A stretch of 64,000 bases of DNA from Calothrix sp. 336/3. GTDB lineage: Bacteria; Cyanobacteriota; Cyanobacteriia; Cyanobacteriales; Nostocaceae. Of the stretch, positions 29,538 to 37,694 are shown one piece after another (position 1 is the first letter of the stretch; every line of letters starts with the position of its first letter). A model generated the notes under the pieces. The model ran no database searches. It was not told where the DNA came from and saw only the letters and a program-made list of their open reading frames with translations. A program made the translations under genes and the position numbers. The stretch is taken from the NCBI RefSeq assembly GCF_000734895.2, contig NZ_CP011382.1, positions 4,814,700-4,878,699 of the forward strand, read 5' to 3'.

Positions 29538-30764
29538 CTAAACTAAGCATTCTTCCTTAGTTCCGGTCAACTTTACCTGACCTTTTTGACTATGATGGGC
29601 AAAAATTTCTTCTGCCACTTGGCGATATGCAACCGCAAAGGTTTCTCTAGTATGATTTGCCCTAGCGTGTTGCCAAGCTTTTTTCGCCATAGTCTCCAAC
29701 TGTTCTGTAGGCAAATTCGCCACTTTTCTGACAGCTGCCTGAATTTGTTCTACAGAAGACTCTGGGAAAATTACACCAAAATTATGCACATCAACGCTAG
29801 ATTCATAGCTTACCAAGGGAATCATTCCAGCGTGCATACAGGTGATCACACAACCTCCACCACCCTCAGAGCAGGAAGGATAGACAAGTGCGGCACAACT
29901 ATTGGCAATGTCGATAAATTTTTGACTGCTAATATCAACCCAACCAACGGTATGGATATTCGGTGTTTGATAAAGTTCTTTATAGTATTCTTTCTCAAAA
30001 TCCGTTTCCTTTTGCACTGGACCACAAATTGTGAGGTGGTATTCCGGCATTTGAGCGAAAGCTTCTAAGACTAAATCTAATCCTTTATGAACTAAACCAC
30101 CACTACCAAACCAGAGAAAATTTTGCCGACAGGTATCAAAATCTTTGCTTTCAGACCAGGGATATACAACTGGTGTAGAAATTGGGATTTTGTAAATTGG
30201 CTTGCCTAAATATTTAAATGTGTTAGCAGTGAAATCATTACCTAAAATTGTGATGCAGTCGGCATGCTCTGCTGCTAAATTAGGTCTTTCATGTCTTCGA
30301 GGTAGTAATGTTACACCCCGACGCTGTTGTAGGGCTAATAGTCTTTGAGCTTCTGCGGCATTATGGTAAGTTAGGCTAGCTGCATCTGCATGGAATATCT
30401 TAATACAATCTGGATTTAACAGGTGGGCAATGCGTTGTAAAGTCCAACGTACTTCCACGAAAAGTGTATAGTGCTTTTGGGGGACAAAAACATCGTTTTC
30501 TGAATGGATGACATCGACACAATAACCCATATCTAAATATGTTTGGACTATTTGTCGGCATTCCCAAAAGTTTGTGTGACTATTGGGAATTTCTTCTGGC
30601 TTCAGCAACAGAGGTTCTGGAAAGTAAGATATCAAAACATTGCCAATGGGTGTACCTTCTGGTTTCAAGGATACAAATTGTCGCCGATTTCGACGAGCTT
30701 CTCGTCTGCCATTGATATAATTAACTACTTTGATGAAGGCATTAAAAAATCTTTTTGCTGGCAT
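29538..30764 (-). CDS. Family 1-like glycosyltransferase, paralogue of the gene at 26820-28034
   Basis: GT-B fold protein of 408 residues with the same domain order as its paralogue: IGNVLISYFPEPLLL and WECRQIVQTYLDMGYCVDVIHSEND at the N-terminus, then FLWFGSGGLVHKGLDLVLEAF, YHLTICGPVQ, NIHTVGWVDISS and LVYPSCSEGGGGCVITCMHAGM in the donor domain. Conservation of the donor pocket suggests both use the same or a similar nucleotide sugar, while the differing N-terminal halves may accept different growing chains (inference). It is 51 bp upstream of the SAF-dehydrogenase gene. A near-perfect palindrome lies 52 bp upstream of the ATG. Confidence 0.87.
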   Translation of the reverse strand: MPAKRFFNAFIKVVNYINGRREARRNRRQFVSLKPEGTPIGNVLISYFPEPLLLKPEEIPNSHTNFWECRQIVQTYLDMGYCVDVIHSENDVFVPQKHYTLFVEVRWTLQRIAHLLNPDCIKIFHADAASLTYHNAAEAQRLLALQQRRGVTLLPRRHERPNLAAEHADCITILGNDFTANTFKYLGKPIYKIPISTPVVYPWSESKDFDTCRQNFLWFGSGGLVHKGLDLVLEAFAQMPEYHLTICGPVQKETDFEKEYYKELYQTPNIHTVGWVDISSQKFIDIANSCAALVYPSCSEGGGGCVITCMHAGMIPLVSYESSVDVHNFGVIFPESSVEQIQAAVRKVANLPTEQLETMAKKAWQHARANHTRETFAVAYRQVAEEIFAHHSQKGQVKLTGTKEECLV

Positions 30765-31129
30765 AATATTTAGTCCTAATTAAAAGTGATAAAGCATGGT
30801 TTTGTCTGCTCAGTGATTAATGATGAATCATTAATGCTCAGACTACTGAAAATCCCTAGAAGAGGAACAGGTTTAAATCTATTCCTAACCATTATGAAAT
30901 CCGCATCTCTGCAAATATTCACTAACTAACAAAAAATATTCGTGTGTCTGAAAATGGGTTGATTGGTAGATGTTAGAGGATTCCCTGTAAAAGATGCCAT
31001 CTTTCTGTAACTCACTTAATTCCAGGAGTATTGGGAATAATTAAATAGAAATATGTAAATCATTTAATTATTCCTTGCCATCAAAAGAAGCAATTTTTTT
31101 CAGATTTATCTCGGGACTCTGGAAACAAA
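30765..31129. other. 365-bp intergenic region inside the island
   Basis: Holds the palindrome at 30816-30835. I see no coding frame and no U-tract terminator. It may carry an internal promoter for the GT1 gene downstream. Confidence 0.4.
30816..30835. promoter_or_regulatory. 20-bp palindrome upstream of the GT1 gene, possible operator
   Basis: ATTAATGAT-GA-ATCATTAAT has perfect 9-bp arms. Flanking GTCTG and CAGAC (30804-30808 and 30838-30842) can extend the hairpin beyond a small internal loop. There is no U-tract on either side. Its position 52 bp before the ATG suits a repressor site or a leader hairpin. Confidence 0.4.
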
Positions 31130-31675
31130 TTAACTGCCAACAGCCATTAATCTCATCAACGCCCAATTTTTATCTTTCTCAGAAATTTCTGTAACTTCTA
31201 GGGGCCATTGAATATTGAAAAATGGGTCATCATAACGTAGACCTCGTTCGTAACCAGGAGTGTAGAATTCCCCTACTTGGTATACTACTTCTGCACCATC
31301 AGTTAATGCTTGATAACCGTGGGCAAACATTTCTGGAACATATAAAGCACGACGGTTTTCGTCACTTAATTCCACACCAAAATGTTGCAGATAGGTAGGA
31401 GATTCTGGGCGCATATCAATGATGACATCATAAATTGCTCCACGGGTACAACGGACTAATTTTGTTTCCGTTGCTGGAGAAACTTGATAGTGCATCCCTC
31501 TCAAGGTGCCTTTTTTATGGTTAAAGGATAAATTACATTGAGAAACTGTAGGTTTTAAACCATGTTCTTCAAATTCCTTGGCACAAAAAGTCCGAGCAAA
31601 AAAACCACGATGGTCTGGCTTTTGGTCTAAGTCAATAACAAATGCACCCTTGAGGTCAATTTCTGTAAAAATCAT
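31130..31675 (-). CDS. rfbC: RfbC-type 3,5-epimerase (dTDP-4-dehydrorhamnose 3,5-epimerase family)
   Basis: Cupin-fold epimerase of 181 residues. The motifs are present in order: DHRGFFARTF (the Arg that binds the nucleotide), SFNHKKGTLRGMHYQ with the catalytic His, KLVRCTRGAIYDVIID, PEMFAHGYQAL and FYTPGYERGLRYDDPFFNIQWP. It would act on a 4-keto-6-deoxy nucleotide sugar. RfbA, RfbB and RfbD are absent from this window, so the nucleotide may be dTDP made elsewhere, or CDP given the nearby rfbF. I chose the ATG at 31675; a GTG at 31684 adds three residues. Confidence 0.92.
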   Translation of the reverse strand: MIFTEIDLKGAFVIDLDQKPDHRGFFARTFCAKEFEEHGLKPTVSQCNLSFNHKKGTLRGMHYQVSPATETKLVRCTRGAIYDVIIDMRPESPTYLQHFGVELSDENRRALYVPEMFAHGYQALTDGAEVVYQVGEFYTPGYERGLRYDDPFFNIQWPLEVTEISEKDKNWALMRLMAVGS

Positions 31676-31857
31676 AGATACCACCGTTGTTGAATTTAGT
31701 TTTACTTAATTTATAAGATTTACACAAAGGGAAATTCTGAATTTGATATTTACTTCCCAATGTCATCATCTTGAAAATAGATTATTGCCCAATTAATCCC
31801 GATTTTCTTAGAATCTTCCACCTCATGAAATGGATGAGGCTTTATTGCTTTTTTATA

Positions 31858-32712
31858 TCATCCTATGGATGAGGTATTTAATTCTACTGTTTTGCTATCG
31901 GGTCGAGCATATCTTTCATCCCAATACTGAGTACATAACTCTGGTCTTCTGGGTGGATTGGTTGTGTAGACAAAATGTAGTGTGGGACGTTCTTGAGTTC
32001 GCAGACAACCATGGTGTAAGCATTTCTTGGTGTCTACAAATATGACAGTTCCCTTAACACCGGTACAAGTTTTCCACAATGTTTTGGGAATTGCTGCTTC
32101 AACCTCTGCATCCGTGATACCTAAGTGTCCTGATTTAGCCAGTTGTTGATAAATTTGATGATACCTGCGGCTATATAGAGGAGTTACAGAACCGGGGATG
32201 CATTCAAAGGGACCGTGTTCTAAGTCAACATCATCTAAGTAAATCATGATTTTGATTAGTTTACGATCTTCCGCATCTTTGTGCCAGAGCAGAGTGTCAA
32301 ACTGTTCTGCGTTGGGGAAATCTTTCCGTAAATGTACACCGTGGTAAGCGACGGGAAGACTCATATAATTTTCAATAATACTGAGTATTCTGTCTTCACG
32401 ACCCCAGTCATAGAATTCTGGGATATCGGTCATGGTGTAGATTTGTGGCAGTTTATGGCTGAGAGCTTGATTTCTCACGGCAGCCATTTGTGAGAGATAT
32501 TTCTCGGCAAAATGCATCAGAGTGGTTGTGGAGTCTATACCTAACTCGGAAAGGGTAGTAACATAGACCCCATCTCGTTTGAGGGTTTCTACAATCTGGC
32601 GATCGCCCTCATTCTCTAACTTCGGTAATTTTCTTCCATGGTTTATTATTGCCAACCGATAAACCATTTCTGAACTGAGCGCATTCAGTTTATTTTTGAT
32701 AGCCTTAAGCAT
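31858..32712 (-). CDS. Phytanoyl-CoA dioxygenase (PhyH)-family protein (HEP island)
   Basis: Predicted Fe(II)/2-oxoglutarate-dependent oxygenase of 284 residues. The facial triad is visible as LLWHKDAEDRK (His-x-Asp, about 139-149) and the distal His in KKCLHHGC, with an Arg nearby in QERPTLHF for 2-oxoglutarate. IMIYLDDVDLEHGPFECIPGS is the typical family core. In polysaccharide clusters such enzymes may hydroxylate or oxidise a lipid or sugar precursor, but the substrate here is unknown. It sits 182 bp upstream of the rfbC start on the same strand. I do not recall it from the published Anabaena island. Confidence 0.85.
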   Translation of the reverse strand: MLKAIKNKLNALSSEMVYRLAIINHGRKLPKLENEGDRQIVETLKRDGVYVTTLSELGIDSTTTLMHFAEKYLSQMAAVRNQALSHKLPQIYTMTDIPEFYDWGREDRILSIIENYMSLPVAYHGVHLRKDFPNAEQFDTLLWHKDAEDRKLIKIMIYLDDVDLEHGPFECIPGSVTPLYSRRYHQIYQQLAKSGHLGITDAEVEAAIPKTLWKTCTGVKGTVIFVDTKKCLHHGCLRTQERPTLHFVYTTNPPRRPELCTQYWDERYARPDSKTVELNTSSIG

Positions 32713-32826
32713 CGATCCATAATTCCCGATCCCAATGGGTTCATTTTATCCTTGATAATGTTAAGGATTTACAAACTACTACGTGAATTAGATATATTTT
32801 CTGTGTTGTTTTTCACAGTTTCACTA

Positions 32827-33825
32827 CTACTTAGACACGACTTGAGGAGACAACATTTTTCTCTCGGAAGATTTAAAAAATCTCTCTGTTAATAGGTAAA
32901 TGACAGATTGAATTACACTTATCCAAAAAGGAATCATAATCCGTAAGGTAAACAGGGGCCAACGTCGTAAAGCACCTAAAAAGACTTTAAGATTTGCATC
33001 TTGATAACTCTTCACCATCATTTTTCGACAAAATTGCTTCGAGAAGCCGTTTTCCTCTAACTTCAGGATGACTTCTGGTAAATGTTTGTACTGCATCAGG
33101 ACTGCGGAGTTTTCTATTTTTTGCCAATAGCTAACCCCAACAATACATTCCATGTACGTATCTTTCGTGACAATTATTTTACCGTTAGCGGCACAGTAAC
33201 CTGCAATATAGGCGAGGGAAATCCAATTTTCTGAAGCATCTTGCCAGATATTTAGGGCTTTTTGGGCAAGTTCGCTACGGTAGATAGATGCTGTTAAAAA
33301 TATCACTGCACCTACACTTTCAGCAAAGCAATGTCCATAGATAGCTTGACTATCACCATAACCATCCTCTGCGTCAACATTAAACCAACGGTTGTCAGGA
33401 ATTGTGGGAGGGTGAACAGGTTCTCCTGTGATTTGATTGCGACCGGAAAAATTCAGGAATAATAAAGATAAATCTTGATGCTTGTGCATCTGAGTAATTA
33501 AATAGGGAACCGCTCTTTCTTGAATCGGATCGTCATCCCCAATTGTCCAGACATATTTAGTTGTTGCAGATTTGATGCAATGAATAATATTTTTCATTAC
33601 ACCCAAATTTTCTGGTTGTTTATGAGATTTAAAGGTGACAGAAGGGAGCATTTGTTGCCATTTCTGAATAATTTCCTGAGTCTGATCAGTAGAACAATTA
33701 TCAGAAACAAAAATTTCACACTCACTTTCAAAACCCTTGATAGCTCTAGCTATCCAAGCTAATTGCTTATCGAGTTTAGCTGCACGGTTATAGGTTGGTA
33801 TGGCGATCGTTAGTAATTTGCTCAT
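32827..33825 (-). CDS. Family 2 glycosyltransferase, paralogue of the next upstream gene
   Basis: GT-A type transferase of 332 residues: LLTIAIPTYNRAAKLDKQLAW, then IFVSDNCSTDQTQE, then the metal-binding IGDDDPIQ (about 95-102). The C-terminal part is hydrophobic (LRIMIPFWISVIQSVIYLL), probably a membrane anchor. The first 130 residues are closely related to the product of the gene just upstream, while the C-terminal halves diverge, which points to duplication and then change of acceptor. The start matches the MSxLLTIAIPTYNRA start of the paralogue. Confidence 0.9.
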   Translation of the reverse strand: MSKLLTIAIPTYNRAAKLDKQLAWIARAIKGFESECEIFVSDNCSTDQTQEIIQKWQQMLPSVTFKSHKQPENLGVMKNIIHCIKSATTKYVWTIGDDDPIQERAVPYLITQMHKHQDLSLLFLNFSGRNQITGEPVHPPTIPDNRWFNVDAEDGYGDSQAIYGHCFAESVGAVIFLTASIYRSELAQKALNIWQDASENWISLAYIAGYCAANGKIIVTKDTYMECIVGVSYWQKIENSAVLMQYKHLPEVILKLEENGFSKQFCRKMMVKSYQDANLKVFLGALRRWPLFTLRIMIPFWISVIQSVIYLLTERFFKSSERKMLSPQVVSK

Positions 33826-33962
33826 TGTATATGGCTGTGATATAGGATTCAGTTTAAATAATTATCAAACTTTTCAAGATAGATTGGGGAAAACCGGGTT
33901 ATTTTGATTAAGTGATAAACCCGATTTCCTGCTCTAATTCTACATTGAGCCAATGATGTAAC

Positions 33963-34880
33963 TTATACTTCTTTGCGAATTGGAACAATATAGGAAGCTA
34001 TGTACACCAGTTGAGGAATAATAAAGTTAACTGTAAATTCGGGGAACAGTCTTAATAAAGGTTGTATGACTTTGCCAAAACCTTTCTTTCCGTAATGTTC
34101 AATTACCCTTTTATGGAAGGCTATGCGATTATATCCAATAGTGATAAGTCTGATAAATACTTGCGGTAAGTCAATAAAGTGCATTCGCACTCTTACCCTT
34201 GGTTTATACATAACACGGGCATTTTCTAGATAGACTTTTTTGCTGATATGTACCCTCCCGAATTGAGCGCAAAATGCTCCCCAATAAATTTGTCCTTCTA
34301 AGTTATCCACACTTGCGGGCCATGATTTTAATGCTTGCTGAACTGTGGCGGTATGATAGATTTGAGCGCTTAAAAAGCCTAATCCTCGATGTTCTTTAGT
34401 GAGATAGTTTTCAATAAAATTTTTCCCGTCAGGTAACAGTTCTGTTTTCACATCAAAGGTATGGTGATAGAGGACTTGATTAGTGTGGGTATCTCGTAGA
34501 GAAAAGTTGAGAATTAATAAGGATAAATCATAGTTGCTCTTGAGATTACTAATGACATAGGGAATTGCTTTGTCGTCTATGGGATCATCGTCACCAATTG
34601 CCCAAACATATTTCGTTTCTGCTGACTTGAGGCAATGAACAAGATTTCTCATGACACCAAGATTTTGAGAATTCCTGTGAGCCGTAAATTTAATATTTGT
34701 TAGTTGCGATCGCCATTTCTGGATAACCTCCGGAGTGGAGTCGGTAGAGCAGTTATCAGAAATTAAAATTTCACAATCAGACTCATATCCTTTGATTGCG
34801 TGGGATAGCCATGCTAATTGTGTATCTAATAAGTCTGCGCGATTGTAAGTAGGAATGGCGATCGTCAACAGTCTGGACAT
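33963..34880 (-). CDS. Family 2 glycosyltransferase, paralogue of the next downstream gene
   Basis: GT-A type transferase of 305 residues from the ATG at 34880: LLTIAIPTYNRADLLDTQLAW, ILISDNCSTDSTPE, IGDDDPIDD. The C-terminal segment FTVNFIIPQLVYIASYIVPI is hydrophobic. The frame stays open to 34964, but the paralogue's N-terminus and an AAGGAA ribosome-binding site 9 nt before 34880 on the minus strand decide for the shorter form. Arranged in tandem with its paralogue, 137 bp apart. Confidence 0.9.
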   Translation of the reverse strand: MSRLLTIAIPTYNRADLLDTQLAWLSHAIKGYESDCEILISDNCSTDSTPEVIQKWRSQLTNIKFTAHRNSQNLGVMRNLVHCLKSAETKYVWAIGDDDPIDDKAIPYVISNLKSNYDLSLLILNFSLRDTHTNQVLYHHTFDVKTELLPDGKNFIENYLTKEHRGLGFLSAQIYHTATVQQALKSWPASVDNLEGQIYWGAFCAQFGRVHISKKVYLENARVMYKPRVRVRMHFIDLPQVFIRLITIGYNRIAFHKRVIEHYGKKGFGKVIQPLLRLFPEFTVNFIIPQLVYIASYIVPIRKEV

Positions 34881-35036
34881 AGAAGGAAATTCCTTTTGGT
34901 AGATGAAATTCTCGATAATTTCGAGAGTCCTCCACAAGGTAAAATTCCTAAGAGTAAATGTCAACGTTTATACTTACAAATAATTCCCGAACCAAATCGA
35001 TTTGATTCGGAAATTAGTTAGTGCAGACTCACTTGG

Positions 35037-36065
35037 TTATTTCTTTGCCCAGAAGAAATCTTTGTCAATTTGTTGGGTGCGAATTAAGTATTCTAGTTGC
35101 TTCAAGCGGGTAAAGCCTCTGGATTGGAAAACATCTTCTGTCATATCGATTTGGGAGAACAAATCGTATAGTTGTTGGGCTCCTTTTTGTGCATTCCAAT
35201 CACACTTAAACCCAGGCAGTAGGGTGTTAATTTTCTCGAAGGACACACGATAACTACGGTTATCAGCACCGTTTTCACCAAAGCTTAATTTACATCCGAC
35301 AAAAATATCGGCAATGATTTCGGCGATTTCCTTCACACGATAGTTATTAGAAGTGTCACCCACGTTGAAAATTTGATTGTGGACGATATCACGGGGTGCT
35401 TCTACAGCACAAACAATAGCTTTGCAGATATCTAAAGCGTGAACTAGGGGTCGCCAAGGTGTACCATCACTGGTCATTTTAATTTCTTTGGTTGTCCAAG
35501 CTAAACCTGAAAGGTTGTTGAGAACAATATCAAAGCGCATCCGGGGAGAAGCACCGAAAGCAGTCGCGTTACGCATGAAGGTGGGGGAGAAGTCATCATC
35601 TGCGAGGGGTGCGACATCTCGTTCTACCAGGGTTTTACATTCTGCATAGGCAGTTTGGGGGTTAACTGGGGATTCCTCAGTCACATCACCATCGGTAGCG
35701 ACACCGTAAACACTACAGGAGGACATATAAACAAAGCGGCGCACTCCTGCTTCTTTTGCCAGTTTGGCAAGACGTACAGAGCCTTTATGGTTAATATCGT
35801 AGGTGATGTTAGGAGCTAGTTGTCCGGCGGGGTCATTGGAAAGTTCAGCCATGTGAACGATCGCCTCTACTCCCTGTAAATCTTCTGAGGATATATGACG
35901 GATATCTTTATTTAAGGTTTTGGCTGTCACCTCTGTACCGTTATACAACCAGCCAACTTTGTAATAGCCAGTATCCACACCGATGACTTCATGTCCTCTT
36001 TCAATGAAGAGAGAGGGTAATAAAGAACCTAAATAACCTTCGGTACCGGTGATCAGAACTTTCAT
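35037..36065 (-). CDS. NAD-dependent epimerase/dehydratase (extended SDR, HEP island)
   Basis: Nucleotide-sugar SDR of 342 residues. The NAD-binding TGTEGYLGS (Gly-rich, residues 7-15) starts the Rossmann fold, the catalytic Ser lies in YMSSCSVYG, and Y-A-E-C-K (about 138-142) supplies the YxxxK pair. The substrate-domain block DGTPWRPLVHALDICKAI is typical of sugar-nucleotide epimerases. Substrate and product are not determined by the sequence. It lies between the GT2 pair and the FAD oxidase on the same strand. An epimerase at this place agrees with my memory of the Anabaena island. Confidence 0.9.
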   Translation of the reverse strand: MKVLITGTEGYLGSLLPSLFIERGHEVIGVDTGYYKVGWLYNGTEVTAKTLNKDIRHISSEDLQGVEAIVHMAELSNDPAGQLAPNITYDINHKGSVRLAKLAKEAGVRRFVYMSSCSVYGVATDGDVTEESPVNPQTAYAECKTLVERDVAPLADDDFSPTFMRNATAFGASPRMRFDIVLNNLSGLAWTTKEIKMTSDGTPWRPLVHALDICKAIVCAVEAPRDIVHNQIFNVGDTSNNYRVKEIAEIIADIFVGCKLSFGENGADNRSYRVSFEKINTLLPGFKCDWNAQKGAQQLYDLFSQIDMTEDVFQSRGFTRLKQLEYLIRTQQIDKDFFWAKK

Positions 36066-36360
36066 GGTTGTTGTTTCCTATTTTGTAATTGATGTGAGGT
36101 GAATTGCTTGAAATTGGATGGCTACAGTTATTGCTTACTAGTAGCCAAGTTGATGGAATCGTTTACAGCTTTGACGTAGTGAATGAGGTTATTTTCACAA
36201 ATTTTCGCCACGATTTAAGCCACAGATTAATTTGGAGCTATCTTTGAAATTATTATCCCTAGTGAGATATCTCCAGGATGTAGGATTTGATGTTCAGCAA
36301 ATCTCTTTCTGTGATTTCTGCATTTCCCTCAGTTACTACTAACTCAGAGAAAGCAGAAAT

Positions 36361-37578
36361 TTAAGCTTGACTAACAGCAGCTTGCAAATGAGACTGGGCG
36401 GGAATGCGGTTGGCGATCGCCTTGCCAATTTCAATGGAAGATGTCGCTGCGGGAGATGGTGCATTGCACACATGAACAGATTTTTCTCCCTCGACGATGA
36501 GAAAATCGTCTACGAGTTTACCATCATCCATCAAGGCTTGGGCACGCACACCTGCATGGCAGGGTATCAAATCATCAGATTGCACTTCAGGTATCAATTT
36601 TTGTAAGCTGCGGGTAAAGGCTGCTTTACTGAAGGAGCGAATGATTTCTTGAATCCCTTCATCAGCGTGCTTCGCTGCCAATTTCCAAAAACCGGGATAG
36701 GTCATTACCTCAGTAAAATCTTTGAGGTCAAAGTCTGTTTTTTTATAACCTTCTCGTTTTAAGCTGAGAACCGCATTTGGTCCTGCATGGACGCTACCAT
36801 CAATCATTTTGGTGAAGTGAACACCGAGGAAGGGGAACTCTGGATTGGGAACCGGATAAATCAGGGTTTTCACCAGGTAGCGTTTTTCCGGTTTGAGTTC
36901 GTAGTATTCACCTCGGAAGGGGACAATCTTGGCTTGGGGATCGACTTTGCCGAGTTTCGCAACGCGATCGCTATGTAAACCAGCACAGTTAATCAAAAAT
37001 CTAGTCTCAAAATTACCATTGTTGGTTTCTAGCACCTGGTGATTTCCAGAGGTGACAATCCGTTCAACTTTGGTATTTAAGCGTAATTCTCCCCCTTGTT
37101 TTTCGATGATTTCTGCGTATTTTAAGCAAACTTGCTTATAGTTAGCAATTCCTGTGGAGAAAACCCGAATTCCACCCACACAATTGACGTAGGGTTCAAT
37201 TTCTCTCACTTCTTCGGGGCTAATTCGTTTGACTTCTATACCATTATCTATACCTCGCTGATAGAGGTTTTCTAAACGGGGTAATTCTTCAGCGTCAGTA
37301 GCGACGATGACCTTACCACATACTTCATAATCAATTCCGTGCTTTTCGCAAAATTCCACCATTGATTGACAACCATCGCGGCAAAATTTGGCTTTAAAGC
37401 TACCAGGTTTATAATAAACCCCGGAGTGAATCACCCCACTATTATTACCTGTTTGGTGAAATGCCCAGCGACTTTCTTTTTCTAGAACTAAAATTTTGGC
37501 ATCAGGATAACGTTCTCCTATTGCCATGGCAGTAGAAAGTCCAACGATTCCTCCGCCGATAATCGCAAAATCGTACAT
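36361..37578 (-). CDS. lhgO: FAD-dependent oxidase of the L-2-hydroxyglutarate oxidase (LhgO) family
   Basis: The 405-residue product has the FAD-binding DFAIIGGGIVGLSTAMAIGE (residues 3-22), then KESRWAFHQTGNNSGVIHSGVYYKPGSFKAKFC characteristic of LhgO proteins, RFLINCAGLHSDRVAKL and a C-terminal HVCNAPSPAATSSIEIGKAIA. LhgO oxidises L-2-hydroxyglutarate in other bacteria. Its place between a cytidylyltransferase and an epimerase suggests that a sugar or sugar-acid alcohol may be the substrate here (inference). The ATG start is clear, and the gene is 116 bp downstream of rfbF. Confidence 0.88.
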   Translation of the reverse strand: MYDFAIIGGGIVGLSTAMAIGERYPDAKILVLEKESRWAFHQTGNNSGVIHSGVYYKPGSFKAKFCRDGCQSMVEFCEKHGIDYEVCGKVIVATDAEELPRLENLYQRGIDNGIEVKRISPEEVREIEPYVNCVGGIRVFSTGIANYKQVCLKYAEIIEKQGGELRLNTKVERIVTSGNHQVLETNNGNFETRFLINCAGLHSDRVAKLGKVDPQAKIVPFRGEYYELKPEKRYLVKTLIYPVPNPEFPFLGVHFTKMIDGSVHAGPNAVLSLKREGYKKTDFDLKDFTEVMTYPGFWKLAAKHADEGIQEIIRSFSKAAFTRSLQKLIPEVQSDDLIPCHAGVRAQALMDDGKLVDDFLIVEGEKSVHVCNAPSPAATSSIEIGKAIANRIPAQSHLQAAVSQA

Positions 37579-37694
37579 TATTTTCTTGTCCCTGCAACCT
37601 ATCTTTTTTGATTAACTCAATCTCTTCAAAGGGATATTTACTTTTGTCAATTGGTGATAATTTTACCTGGAATTAGGAATCACAGATTGGCAAA

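Noticed and set aside
31801-31870. CCTCAT/ATGAGG hairpin after the PhyH gene
   Set aside because: The 6-bp stem is not followed by a U-tract on the minus strand and is too weak to call a terminator.
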